From positions 46,028,188 through 46,092,187 of the forward strand of contig OZ024872.1 in assembly GCA_964017185.1 (NCBI GenBank): a stretch of DNA of 64,000 nucleotides, in the 5' to 3' direction. Below, in pieces: positions 31,243 to 41,345 of this stretch (its first letter is position 1; each line of letters starts with the position of its first letter). The DNA comes from Rugalucina vietnamica. Its lineage: Eukaryota > Mollusca > Bivalvia > Lucinida > Lucinidae. Under the pieces are notes generated by a model that was not told the DNA's origin, searched no databases, and saw nothing but the letters and a program-made list of their open reading frames with translations. The position numbers and the translations under genes are program-made.

Positions 31243-32432
31243 TATGCCCCCAACTGTATGTTTGTCCCTAAACTGGCAGTTTGTATGATCATTTATTTCA
31301 TTCGAATGAAGTGAAATTCAATTTTCTGAAGTAGCTGTTCGGTTGCCTCTGTTTTGACCTCAATCAAGAAACAGAATGCAAGTGTTTTTTTGCAGGAAAG
31401 AAATGGAGTAAAAATTTCAAAATGAAGTAATTTTGTCAAAATTTGACGGAAAATGCTCAAAAGTTAATCAGGTGATCTTCTTCTCAGCCCCAACCAGTTT
31501 AACAAATATGAAGGCTCTAGCTAAAATACTTTTTGAGATATCTTGCACACAAAATTTTCAAATCTTGTTTTCAAAGGGACATAACTCCAAAAAGGGGCAT
31601 AACTTGGACGTGACAAAAATACGGGTCAATCGTTTTTTTCATGTCAGGGGAATTGGTATATGAAATTTCAAATCCCTAGCATTCACCGTTCAAAAGTTTC
31701 AATTTTCGCCGCAAAGAGGAAAAAATCGATCAAAATTCAAAATTTCGTATTTTTGTCAAAATTTGACGGAAAACTCAAAAGTTAATCAGGTCATCTACTC
31801 CTCAGCTCCAACCAGTATACCGAATATGAAGGCTCTAGCTCAAATAGTTTTTGAGATATCTAACACACAAGATTTTCAAATTTTGTTTTCAAAGTGACAT
31901 CACTCAGAAAAGGGGCATAAGTTGGACATGAAAAAAATACGGGTCAACTATTTTTTCATGAGGAATCTGTCTATGAAATTCCAAAACCCTAGCTTTCACC
32001 GTTCAAAAGTTTCAAATTTCACCAAACAGTGGAAAAGTCAATAAAAATTCAAAATTCTATATTTTTGTCAAAATTTGACGGAAAGTTCTCAAAAGTTGAT
32101 CAGGTCATCTACTCCTCAGCCCAAACAATTATACTAAATTTGAAGGCTCTAGCTTAAATACTTTTTGAGATATTTTGCACACAAGATTTTCGAATTTTGT
32201 TTTCAAAGGGACATAACTCAGAAAAGGGGTATAACTCAGACATGAGAAAAAATACGGGTCAAATATTTTTTTCATGAGAAATACACATATGAAATTTCAA
32301 ATCCCTAACATGCACCATTCAGAAGTTAACGGACGCACACACACACACACACAGACAGACAGACAGACAGACAGACACACAGACAAGCCGAAAGCAATAT
32401 GCCCTTCCAACTTTTTCAAAGTTGGGGGCATA
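31243..32432. mobile_element. 1.19 kb TIR element (TGCCCCCAAC ends) nested in the LTR element
   Basis: The ends are TATGCCCCCAACT / AGTTGGGGGCATA with TA on both sides, consistent with a TA target. The body holds three units of about 310 bp (from about 31431, 31752, 32061), each opening TTTTGTCAAAATTTGACGGA, and ends in CA and CAGA microsatellites (32334-32394). No transposase. Confidence 0.7.
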
Positions 32433-32500
32433 ATAACAGAAAATATTGTGGATGAAATAGAGTTGAAGTTTTTGTTGAAAAAGATGAGATAGTAGAGCAT

Positions 32501-32983
32501 GTGCCTGAAAAGGATATTGAAGTGGAAAATTTAGAAACACATGAAAAAGCAGGGAAGACTGTAAGTGATGATACAGAATTTTATGGAAAGAGTTTAAAGT
32601 TGAAAGAAGATTTCAAAAGAGAAACTGGGATAGTTGAATGTGGAAAGCAAGGAGTGAAGAAAAAGTCTGGAAAGTCTGATAAGGCTGAAACGCAATTAAG
32701 GAGAAGTAAAAGGTCAACTGCTGGTTTTCATTCTAACCCATACAATTTGCCTAAATCTACTGTAAAGTCAGAGACTGAGTCATGTGATACAGAAAAAGTT
32801 AGGGTTGACAAGAATACAATGGATGCAATGATGAAAACAGACTCAGCTTTTGACTTTCAAGATTTTAGTCAGGATGTTACAAATTTAGGTAATACATTGA
32901 CACATACATTGCAAATGGGTTGGAGAGATTTTTGTTCTAAAAAACATTTGGCGAAGATTGCAGAAACAAGTCATGTTTGTTAG
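32501..32983 (+). pseudogene. LTR element: 3' coding remnant (fossil)
   Basis: Lys/Glu-rich reading frame with an RRSKRSTAGFHSNPYNLP block, like the basic tails that follow integrase in Gypsy-type elements. It lies between the nested TIR element and the right LTR. Confidence 0.4.
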
Positions 32984-33016
32984 AAATGCGAATAAAGTAG
33001 CATCAGTATTCATTGA

Positions 33017-33244
33017 CAACGATGTATAAAATTAGATCGATTTTATGAAAAAGATGTTTTTTCTTCGATTAGCCAATCGGAATGCTTTATTCCGCAGACT
33101 GAATTGTTTCCGGTTGAAAAAAAGCGACATTGTCAACACAAAAATATTAATACACAGATTTGCTAATTTCAACTGTTTATCTCTGTAATATTCTGAAAGT
33201 CTGTCATCTGCCCTTTGCTGATTGCTGTCAAATTAGATGTAATA
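33017..33244 (+). repeat. Right LTR, first part
   Basis: Matches the left LTR from ACAACGATGTATAAAA to the AGATGTAATA block, where a 6.1 kb composite insertion (33245-39345) begins. TA occurs at both junctions. Confidence 0.6.
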
Positions 33245-33291
33245 CGGGCAGGCCCGGGCGCGAAGCGCCCGAGGTACAGCCGTGCCCGCCT
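33245..33291. repeat. GC-rich double hairpin at the edge of the 6.1 kb insertion
   Basis: CGGGCA...TGCCCG outside and CGGGCGC-GAA-GCGCCCG inside form nested palindromes, a sharp GC contrast with the flanks. Confidence 0.5.
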
Positions 33292-33410
33292 ATAGGTAAC
33301 ACGTACATGTGAAAGAGTTCCCTTTTACCTTCTTTCATGTCTGTGGTCTATCGAATTTGTTTTCAATGAACTTCCGCCCCAGGTCTCGGAGAAACTCGCT
33401 TATCTCCTTC

Positions 33411-33420
33411 TCTCGCGAGA
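33411..33420. promoter_or_regulatory. TCTCGCGAGA promoter-type motif
   Basis: An exact TCTCGCGAGA palindrome lies about 230 bp before the MADFCGHES start. This motif is known from TATA-less animal promoters. It is outside the inverted repeat arm, so only the left copy has it. Confidence 0.4.
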
Positions 33421-33567
33421 ATGCCATTGATCTCGTTTGAAATTGTACACAAAATATTCTTTCTTTTCTTTTCATAACAATATAGTTTTGCTTCTTTTAG
33501 AAACAATACATTTTTTCGTTCCATTTGAGATCAACTTTCTTTCTAAAGTTACAAAAAATAAATAAAA

Positions 33568-34094
33568 ACTACACCCTGGTCCGTCATTACGTACAGGAAA
33601 TTAAAGCAACGTATATGTAACTAAAGCGCAACGTATAGTTTCTTAAAAAAATGGCGGATTTTTGTGGACACGAATCGGTGAGTAAGATTTGTTTATTGAT
33701 TCTGATGTCCCTTTTTTGTTTATCTTAATCAAACACACCTTACGGACCAGCAAAACTATTGTGATATTTGGTACATTCTGCAGGAAATCACCCATTTAAG
33801 TATAATGTTCGACACCCTTAGACAGCTGATTGCCAAATCGTGTGTTTTGAACTTCACCGAGAAGAAAACCTTATATTGTGGTCAAAGTTCGATGGTAAAT
33901 GGGTTGATTTTGGATGTCGAACATAGATACTGACCTAATAAGACGATCTGGCCAAAAACAAAATTCAAATGTCCTTTGATAGCGAAATTATTAATGATTT
34001 TTCGTTACAACGCATTCGACACCTAAAACGGTACAACGAAAAAACAACTAAAACGTTCTAATTTGGGTAAAATAAACCTTATTACGATACTATG
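33568..34094. repeat. Left arm of a ~0.53 kb inverted repeat
   Basis: From CCCTGGTCCGTCATTACG to AATAAACCTTATTACGATAC, mirrored at 36512-37043 with a few percent divergence. The arms point outside-in, enclosing 2.4 kb of other repeats. Confidence 0.8.
33651..33933 (+). CDS. Two-exon small ORF, left copy (58 aa, unknown)
   Basis: Exon 1 (33651-33677) encodes MADFCGHES and ends TCG|GTGAGT. Exon 2 (33784-33933) follows ATTCTGCAG, is in phase 0 and reads EITHLSIMFDTLRQLIAKSC, then VLNFTEKKTLYCGQSSMVNG, then LILDVEHRY and TGA. ATG is in good context (AAAAAAATGG). No domain is recognised. It may be the 5' end of a host gene captured by a foldback, or a small gene. A second donor (ATG|GTAAAT) within exon 2 could extend it elsewhere. 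Confidence 0.4.
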
Positions 34095-34224
34095 GACTCA
34101 GTTAGATCCTCTTAATGTCTGCCCACAATCTATTTCTTGTGCAAAATTAAAAAAAAAATCAGAATTATAACTGAAAATCATTGTTTTACAGGTGAGAAAA
34201 AAAAACTTTACAATTGCATAGGCA

Positions 34225-34226
<2 letters not shown>

Positions 34227-34275
<49 letters not shown>
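34227..34275. repeat. (AAT)n microsatellite
   Basis: About 16 AAT units. Asn/Ile homopolymer ORFs over it are artefacts. Confidence 0.9.
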
Positions 34276-34276
<1 letters not shown>

Positions 34277-34686
34277 ATGGGTTCCGAGTCACCTCGATCC
34301 AAATTTTCTTGTCCAAGTAAGTCTCGGCTATGTCAGCTCGACCCATTTTTTCAATCAGAAACTACCGGACCATCCCCCTTAATTTATGGATTTTGACCCT
34401 GAATGTTCTGGTTCACTACATGGCATACCTTTTATGTATGTGAATAAGATAACTACCTGTACATTGTCTTTTGTCATTGACTTTTAGTGGTTTACCTTAT
34501 ATGGTCATGCATGTAGAGAACACTTTAAGAGGTGGTCAAAACTGACTTCCACATTCTGTCTTTGGGGTTCTCGACCAGATCAAATACAAACGTGTTGTAC
34601 AATTAGAGAACTCGCATATTTTATTTGGAGAAAATAAGGGATTCCTCTGTCTATAAATTAAAAAAAACGGAGCTGATCAGCTTCTA

Positions 34687-34981
34687 AAACCGGTTTAAGC
34701 CCGCCAGTAACTTTGTGTTACTGATCGTTCCAAGGCGATACTTCTGTGGTGGTTATTTTTGTCTTGGTGTTTAAAATTTTTTGTGTTGTTGGCGCCTTAT
34801 GTATGTTTTCATTTAACTGAGTGGCCACCTATTGGGAAAATAGCTGCTCATTCGGCTTAGGATATGTTTCATGGTATAAGAGCCTGATTGTTAGTTTGGT
34901 TTTTTCCCACCTCGGTTTTTGGAGTGGGAATCTCTTTCTGATTGCGCCTTTTCCTGATCTTTGCCTACTTGTACCTTTTTC
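34687..34981 (+). repeat. Dispersed repeat 'D', 5'-shortened copy
   Basis: Begins at AAACCGGTTTAAGCCCGCC and ends TTTGCCTACTTGTACCTTTT, lacking the first 80 bp or so of full copies. Confidence 0.6.
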
Positions 34982-35048
34982 TAAGATCTGTTGATCGGCG
35001 CCTTTGAACTTCTCAGTTTATGCACAACTGATCTGCGCCTTTGAGCTT

Positions 35049-35051
35049 TGC

Positions 35052-35104
<53 letters not shown>
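35049..35104. repeat. (CA)n followed by poly(A)
   Basis: About 18 CA units and then about 20 A. Confidence 0.85.
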
Positions 35105-35436
35105 CCGGTTTACTCATGATGCTGCTCATAATGAACAATATACAATTGTTGCCCTTGGGCGAGGGTGACCTGACGATTAGTTAACCCAAGACAGGTAATA
35201 TTGCCCGAAGGATTTAGATTCTGTTTCCGTGTTTTGGAGTTATTTAGGTTTTACTTTGCTGTTGCAATGAGCGACCTAGTGAATGGTGTGGAGGCTATAC
35301 ATGGCATATATTAACTGCTGACAGCATCTCGGATTGTGTTCTGGAAAATGAGTGATGCATGCAAAATTGCAAATTGCAATTTCACGTTTCATGGCTTCAT
35401 TCGTACTTCAGAAAAAAATCCAGATGCTGTTTATAC

Positions 35437-36170
35437 AGGGGCCGATCCAGGATTTCTGGAAGGGGGTTCGATTTGTAAAATCGTCGTGTACCGTGGTCAT
35501 TCGTAGTAGAACCGTAGTGAATCGTGGTGAATCTTGATGAATCGTGATGATTCGGGAAACTCTACGGCAGCGCTACGGAAGTTTTAAACTGTTTAAAACA
35601 TTCGTGGCGCACCGTGGCGAATCGTGGTGGTAAATGGGCGTGGCCTAATTCGTAGCGCAACCGTAGCGGAATCTTGCTTATTCGTACTGACACCGTAGCT
35701 ATATTCGTGGCTATTCGTGAGAGATCGTAGCCAATCGTGGAGCTCCGTAGCGAAACCGTGGAATCTTTTACACCACGAACTCTCACGATTCACCACGAAT
35801 TGTGTACGGTTGCCCTACGAATCATCCACGGTTTCGCTACGGAGCTCCACGATTGGCCACGACGGCTACCGCCGTGAATCGTACTAATACCTATCGAACC
35901 GTACAAGCACCGTGAGCATTCGTTGTGCCATCGTGGTTAATCCTCATTGACCGTAGCGTTGCCGTCATGAATCGTCATTGATTCGTAGCGATACCTTACA
36001 GACACCGTACTAAGATCGTGGACATTCTTACTAGAATCGTAGAGATACTGAATATTTCCACTTTTCGCCACGATTCACCACGATCCATCCCGATTTTTCT
36101 GACCATGAGAAATCGGGGTGAATCGTGGTGAATCGTAGAGAAAATCGTGAATGTGTAAACGGGGCTTAAA
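35437..36170. repeat. Zone with ~11-bp CGTAG/CGTGG periodicity and internal inverted repeat
   Basis: Dozens of degenerate ATTCGTAGCG / ACCGTAGCG / AATCGTGGTG words follow each other at about 11 bp. A longer match (AATCGTGGAGCTCCGTAGCG at 35732) recurs inverted at about 35832, so the zone is itself part palindromic. It opens with a GGATCCAG-type G-rich block and ends GTGTAAACGGGGCTTAAA. ORFs here are not genes. Confidence 0.7.
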
Positions 36171-36511
36171 GAGGAAAGTAAAGTTTTTTACCGTATCTGG
36201 ATTAAAAACTAAGCATGCAGTATATTGCATTAAATTCAACCGATTCTTCGATATCGATTGACTATCTTTTTTTAAAAAATTAACAGCAAAATGATCAGAT
36301 TTTGTCTTTTCATTACTCTCATCCAAAATTGTCTTAAATTTAAACATTAAGTCGCCATAAAACTCGAGTTTGGCTTCATATGATGGTTTTGATGCCTATT
36401 TTAATGTTTTAGGGTTTAACCTGTGAGCTATATCAGCAAATCTTGAGATAAAAGTATACAAATGAAAACTTTGGATGAAATAAAAGGTTATAGTAACAAA
36501 GAATGTTACAT

Positions 36512-37043
36512 ACAGTATCGTAATAAGGTTTATTTTACCCAACTTAGAACGTTTCAGTTGTTTTTTCGTTGTACCGTTTTAGGTGTTGAATGCGTTGTAA
36601 CGAAAAATCATTAATAATTTCGCTATCAAAGGACATTTGAAATTTTTTTTTGGCCAGATCGTCTTATTAGGTCAGTATCTATGTTCGACATCAAAAATCA
36701 ACCCATTTACCATCGAACTTTGACCACAATATAAGGTTTTCTTCTCGGAGAAGTTCAAAACACACGATTTGGCAATCAGCTGTCTAAGGGTGTCGAACAT
36801 TATACTTAAATGGGTGATTTCCTGCAGAATGTACCGATCGAGGCAAATAACACAATAGTTTTGCTGGTCCGTAAGGTGTGTTTGATTATGATAAACAAAA
36901 AAGGAACATCAGAATCAATAAACAAATCTTACTCACCGATTCGTGTCCACAAAAATCCGCCATTTTTTTAAGAAACTATACGTTGCGCTTTAGTTACATA
37001 TACGTTGCTTTAATTTCCTGTACGTAATGACGGACCAGGGTGA
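36512..37043. repeat. Right arm of the ~0.53 kb inverted repeat
   Basis: Inverse of 33568-34094. Outside it (37044-37280) lies GC-richer, CpG-containing sequence with TACGTCACAG (CRE-like), which may be the original promoter side of the duplicated segment. Confidence 0.8.
36672..36963 (-). CDS. Two-exon small ORF, right inverted copy (58 aa, unknown)
   Basis: Mirror of the left copy: exon 1 36963-36937 and exon 2 36821-36672 keep the ATG, GTGAGT donor, CTGCAG acceptor, phase and stop. Only two residues differ by my reading (NFT to NFS, LIL to LIF), although the intron has an extra block. Conservation of frame and splice sites in both copies is the main argument that it is more than chance. 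Confidence 0.4.
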
Positions 37044-37279
37044 AACTACGTCACAGTCACGCGCGAAATTCTTCTAATATCCGGTGTTACTATTTACCGG
37101 AACCATAACGGGCCGGAACGTTGCGTCTAAATAGCGAAATCCGGTCGTTTCGGCCGCGAATCGTTGATATACCCTTAAATCGGACATCCAAATGCTAGTA
37201 ACTGGTCGATTCGGCTGCGTGAGTCGTTCGTTCTTGAGTCAACTACCCGAGGGTTTTACCTGGCGCACAAAATGAACAT

Positions 37280-37470
37280 TTTGGCCCCAAATGACCCCCC
37301 AAAACATGCAGTTCTGTTTAGAGAGGGGACAATGATGTCCCCCAAAATTGACAAATATTGCTAGTTCCTGATATTGTCCCCTAAATTCTCAACCATTTTG
37401 TCAGAATGTCGTTTAGGAGTTGTCAGTAGTGGGACATTGGTCCCCTAAATTAAAACTCTGAGGTCGAGGG
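37280..37470. other. No recognised feature
   Basis: Has a loose inverted symmetry (CCCCCAAAATTGACAAA, GTCCCCTAAATT blocks) suggestive of another decayed hairpin, but nothing definite. Confidence 0.25.
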
Positions 37471-37474
37471 GAAC

Positions 37475-38680
37475 ACCCTGGTACTAGGTAAGGTAGGGAT
37501 AGTGAAGAGAGGGGTAGGAGTAAGGGTAGGGTAGAGTAATGAGTAAGGGTAGGGTAGAGTAGGGTAAGTAGTAGGAGAAAGGATAGGGTTTAGTAGGGTA
37601 GGGTAAGATGGGTAGGGCACGGCAAGGCAGAGTATGGTAAGATAGAAGAAGGGAAGAGTATGGTAGGAGTAGGAGTAAGGGGATGGTAGGGTAAGGAGTA
37701 GGTGTAATGGTAACTCGTAAGGTAGGGTAAGAATATGAATACTGGTAGGGTAGAAGTAGGAGTAAGGGTATGGTAGGCTAAGGAGTAGTAGAAATGGTAG
37801 TAAGGGTAGCCTGGTAGGGGTAAGAGTTTTGGTTGGGTATGGTTAGTAGTAGAATGTAGGGTATGGTATTGGTAGGGTAATGGAATGAGTAAGGGTTGGG
37901 GCAAAGAGTATGAGTAAGGGTAGAGTATGGGTATGAGTAGGGTAGGGTAGGAGGTTATGTGTAGGGTAGGAGGTTATGTGAAGGGGTAGGAGTAAGGGTA
38001 TGGTCTGTGTGACCAAATTGACAATACATCACCGGGGGGGGGGGGGGTCGCCAGGAGGGAAATTAGTCCATGGCTCTCACAAGAGATGTGAACTTGGACA
38101 CACGGTCATCAGACATTTCAGCAGAGGAGATATGAGAATCAGGGAGGTCATTCCAGTCCCTGATAGTCTGTGGAAAGAAACTACTTTTGTATGCTTCTTT
38201 GCTAGCTAAACATATCTGAAAAGCCAAAGAGTGTTGGTTTCTACAACGCCTATTCTTTGGGATGAGGTCATCTGTGGGTATTCTGGCTTTATCCTTTAGA
38301 CCTTTGTATAGCAATATAAGTCTACTATCCTTCCTCCTTTTCTTAAGAGATTCCGATTTCAGTTGACCTAAAATGCCAGTCATGCTCCCAGTTTTAAAAA
38401 CATAATTTCCCGTCACAAACCTTGCAGCACGTCTTTGGACCCTTTCCAGTTCTTCCTGGAGGCCATGAGTGTGAGGGTCCCAAACTGAGCTTCCATATTC
38501 CAAGACCGGCCGCACCAGTCCTTTAATGGGAAGGATTAGGAGTAGGGGAAGGGTATGGGTAGTCGTAAGGATAGGGTAGGAGGTAAGTTGTTGGGTAGGT
38601 GGTTAGGTGAAATGGTAGGAGTAAAGTTAGGGTGGGAGTAAGGATAGGGTAGGGTATTGGATAGGGGAGGACAGGACAAT
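37475..38680. repeat. Degenerate GTAGGG/AGGAGTAAGG minisatellite, interrupted by a LINE
   Basis: Imperfect units such as GGTAGGGTAAGG and AGTAGGAGTAAGGGTAGG fill 37475-37995 and resume at 38527-38670 on the far side of the LINE fragment. Proline/tyrosine-rich antisense ORFs are compositional. Confidence 0.75.
38000..38524 (-). pseudogene. 5'-truncated CR1/L2-type LINE, RT C-terminal tail
   Basis: A 150-residue frame (38515-38063) reads RPVLEYGSSVWDPHTHGLQE, VQRRAARFVTG, then RKDSRLILLYKGL, IPTDDLIP, SFFPQTIRDWNDLP: the conserved C-terminal tail of CR1/L2-like reverse transcriptases. The catalytic region is missing. The 3' end includes a C-run and GTATTGTCAATTTGG near 38010-38030. Inserted in the minisatellite. 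Confidence 0.8.
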
Positions 38681-38706
38681 GGCACAACATATACTTTTAC
38701 AGGAAA

Positions 38707-39282
38707 GAAAAAAAAACTACTGTCTGAACACCATCCTTCAGAAACTGCATTTTTCAAAATCTCACTTTTGTGAAACACAACAAGAAAAATATGACTATGT
38801 CATCTTATTGCAACCCAAAAGTCGTAAAAACTGCCGCATTTTTTTTTTTGAAAATCGGTTCACTTGTAAAATGATTATGCCCAAAAATTATTTTGAATAA
38901 GCCTTTTGCATTTGCAGGGGAGGTAATCAGTACACCTGAAAATTGAAAATCAAGCAAATCTGTGGAATAATTTTATGAGTTTGGTGCTCAGCTGTGCATT
39001 CAATACAATTTAGATTTTGCTTGGTGCATTTTAAATGAAAAATAATCAATCTAGATTTTTTTCCGGGAAAAAAGTAACTTCCCTTACTGACATTTTTACA
39101 ATGTAAAAAACCCTATCCAAATTATTTTCTGTCAATAAATTTTTATTTGTTAACCGATTTTCGAAAATTTTGTGGCACTTATGGAATGAAAATGGTTATA
39201 TGGTCATATTTTTAGGTCTTTTAGAAAAGTGTGATTTTGAAAAATGCAGTTTCTGGAAGATGGTGCTTAGACAGTAGTTGTT
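38707..39282. mobile_element. Foldback element (~0.58 kb)
   Basis: CCATCCTTCAGAAACTGCAT near the left end mirrors ATGCAGTTTCTGGAAGATGG near the right. Inner GAAAATCGGTTCAC / GTTAACCGATTTTC blocks are also inverted. A similar GAAAATCGGTYRACARATAA block occurs at the centre of the giant palindrome. Confidence 0.6.
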
Positions 39283-39345
39283 TTATCAATAATAATTTCA
39301 AAATAAAGATGGCATGCCCGTTCTAGGCAGTGCCTAAGTCCATAT

Positions 39346-39391
39346 TAAACTAACAATGTGATCCAGAGTTGTCGTTTAAACTTACCTGTCA
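39346..39391 (+). repeat. Right LTR, last part
   Basis: TAAACTAACAATGTGATCCA through TTACCTGTCACA matches the 3' end of the left LTR, so the LTR was split by the intervening 6.1 kb. Confidence 0.6.
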
Positions 39392-40010
39392 CAAATGCTT
39401 AAATTAAATTGCTCCGTGAAGTGTCTATATCGTGTTCACTATTGAGAATCACGTGATATTGTATACATACAAACCGATAAATGATCGGTGACACACACTG
39501 CAATTGAGAACGAAGTTGAGCTTAGATTTTCCGAGTTTTCTCCTACAGCGTTTCTTCTACTGACTGATAGATAGGTGCAGTCAATGCAGAAATTGAACAT
39601 TTATTGAAAGAAATTAACATAAGAAATACCGTTGTGTTTTGTTTTTTTGTTTTTTTGTTGTTGTTCTTTTTTTTTTTTTTTTTTGGGGGGGGGGGTGTTG
39701 TTGTTGTTTTTTTCGCAAACTCTTCAATTTTATTTTGTTGCAAGTACTATATGTTCATGGAGCGGAAGTGTTTGCGAAAACGAAATAACCTGGATTCCTT
39801 ATGTTATTTTCATTCAATAAATGTTCAATTTCTGCTTTGACTGCACCTATCTATCAGTCAATAGAGTGCACCTATCTATCAGTCAATAGAGTAAAAGCTA
39901 TAGGAGAAAACTCGAATTTCTCATCTCAACTTCGGACAGAATTTCATTGTGCGTCACCCATTCTGTACTACGTGTTTCTCAGCTGTGGTGTTGTCGTTCA
40001 TCATTAGTAC
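39392..40010. mobile_element. Foldback element with T/G homopolymer centre
   Basis: TCTCCTACAG...GATAGATAGGTGCAGTCA...TGAACATTTATTGAAAG on the left is mirrored by ...CAATAAATGTTCAATTTC...TGACTGCACCTATCTATC...AGGAGAAAACTCG on the right. The right side has a 23-bp local duplication of the GCACCTATCTATCAGTCAAT block. The centre is a T-run and a G-run. Confidence 0.6.
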
Positions 40011-41247
40011 ATGTATATACTGTGTTCCACAGCCAACGCAACTTCGTTTTTTCATCTCATCTTTTAAATTGGTCAATTATCTGCAAAACCTTTTTGCCCA
40101 ATCAGCATCAAAATGACTCGAAAATCTTAGTGTGTTATCAAATCCGAGATTTTAGTGCGCATGCGCGGGAACATGCCTCAGGGTACAAAAATGCATTTTC
40201 CATGCCTCACGCACACGGGCTCGAAATTTTTCAAACCAATGCACACAAGTCAAATATTTGAAGGTCGTTATGAGGCAGATGAAACCCTGAGGTCTACGGC
40301 TTAACGTCAGAAATTGCGATTGATTTTCAGGACCCGAAAACTGCTTGTGATTAGGCGTTCAAAGTCACGGGGTCGACATCACTGCAGAAGTCAACGATAT
40401 GCATTATTTTGTGTTGACAACCTGTCCTTATTGAACAACGTGTACTGCCGTTAATGGGAAATTCGTTTTTCACTGTTTAGCTCCGTAAAAATAGGTATTC
40501 ATTTTTCAAAATGACCCCTTCGTCAGCAATTACGGACGAACGAAAAAAACGTCTGACGGCTGATTTTCACAGATCGTCTTTGAATATGGTTGGGTATATA
40601 TATACACACAATTTTGTATATACACAATTTTGGATGAATCGACTGAAACCACAAAAACTTGTTATTCTATTTTTAATCGGACGAGTCGCGTTGGCAATAG
40701 ATATTTCTAGCGACACTTCTAGCATTTTTGTACATTGTCTTCCTGTATGTAAAGAAATATTTAGAGATTCATATCATTTCTGAAATGCTAAACAGAAAAG
40801 GTAAAATATCATGATTCACGAATATATACTAGCCAAAAGTTCTAACCAGCCACCTGGAACTCAGCTTCTCTGTACGCTTTATTATCTGCAACATGGTAAT
40901 GAAATTTTTCCTAACAGAAATTGTTCAGACTTGTTCAAAAATTTGCATCAAAGTTTGCGACCGTCATGACATGTTTGTCCTAACAAATAGACAAATAGAG
41001 TTTTGTTGAGTTCTGTCTACCATGTCTATATAACTTCATATTACAGTAGGTGAATTTGTCATGAATTATCATGAATTTACACAGGCGGGTTGGTTATATT
41101 TTTCCAAAAATCTCAAAAACTATTTTAGGCTATAATATCGATCATGTCAGTTTATTGATGTGTTTCATTAAAAAAGTCTCATTAGAAGTGCATGGTCAGA
41201 CTGGAAGACGGCATTCACTTTCTCGTCTAAATCAAAGAGTACATTTC
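40011..41247. other. No clear feature
   Basis: A 90-codon ORF from ATG 40511 (MTPSSAITDERKKRLTADFH...) has a plausible-looking start but no family features, and it becomes low-quality after 30 codons. I do not call it a gene. Confidence 0.3.
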
Positions 41248-41345
41248 AGCTCACCTGAGCCTTGACTCATGGGGAGCTTATAGGATGGTATTCGAGCCAG
41301 CGTTCGTCCGTGAGTCCGTTCACATTTTCAAAGACCTTCTCTTAG
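41248..41345 (+). repeat. GCTCACCTGAGC-family repeat, head fragment R4
   Basis: TCAGCTCACCTGAGCCTTGA, then GCTTATAGGATGGTATTCGAG and CGTCCGTGAGTCCG, then the match fades. Confidence 0.65.

Larger units (their letters stand above)
34545..35112. mobile_element. MITE 'E' copy split by repeat 'D'
   Basis: The left part (GGGGTTCTCGACCAGATCAA, GGAGCTGATCAGCTTC) and the right part (GATCTGTTGATCGGCGCC, CTGATCTGCGCCTTTGAGC) match the 22.7 kb hairpin. A partial 'D' repeat (34687-34981) sits in the middle. Confidence 0.5.
30203..39391 (+). mobile_element. Broken Ty3/Gypsy-like LTR retroelement with nested insertions
   Basis: A fossil LTR element. Left LTR is about 30203-30466; right LTR is about 33017-33244 plus 39346-39391. 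A primer-binding-site-like TTGGCGTCGTGGACAGG follows the left LTR. The LTRs differ by about six substitutions in 265 bp (near 2%), so it is fairly young. Recognised inner parts are an integrase C-terminal region and an acidic 3' region; gag and reverse transcriptase are not recognised, and the element is clearly not whole. A 1.2 kb TIR element lies within it and a 6.1 kb composite lies in its right LTR. Confidence 0.65.

Noticed and set aside
35562-35796. Arg/Ser-rich proteins in the CGTAG zone
   Set aside because: Open frames are produced by the 11-bp periodic repeat.
37475-38680. Interstitial telomere array
   Set aside because: Units are GGTAGGGTA/AGGAGTAAGG, not TTAGGG, and they are highly irregular.
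39604-39840. Phe-rich membrane protein
   Set aside because: T-run and G-run at the centre of a foldback.
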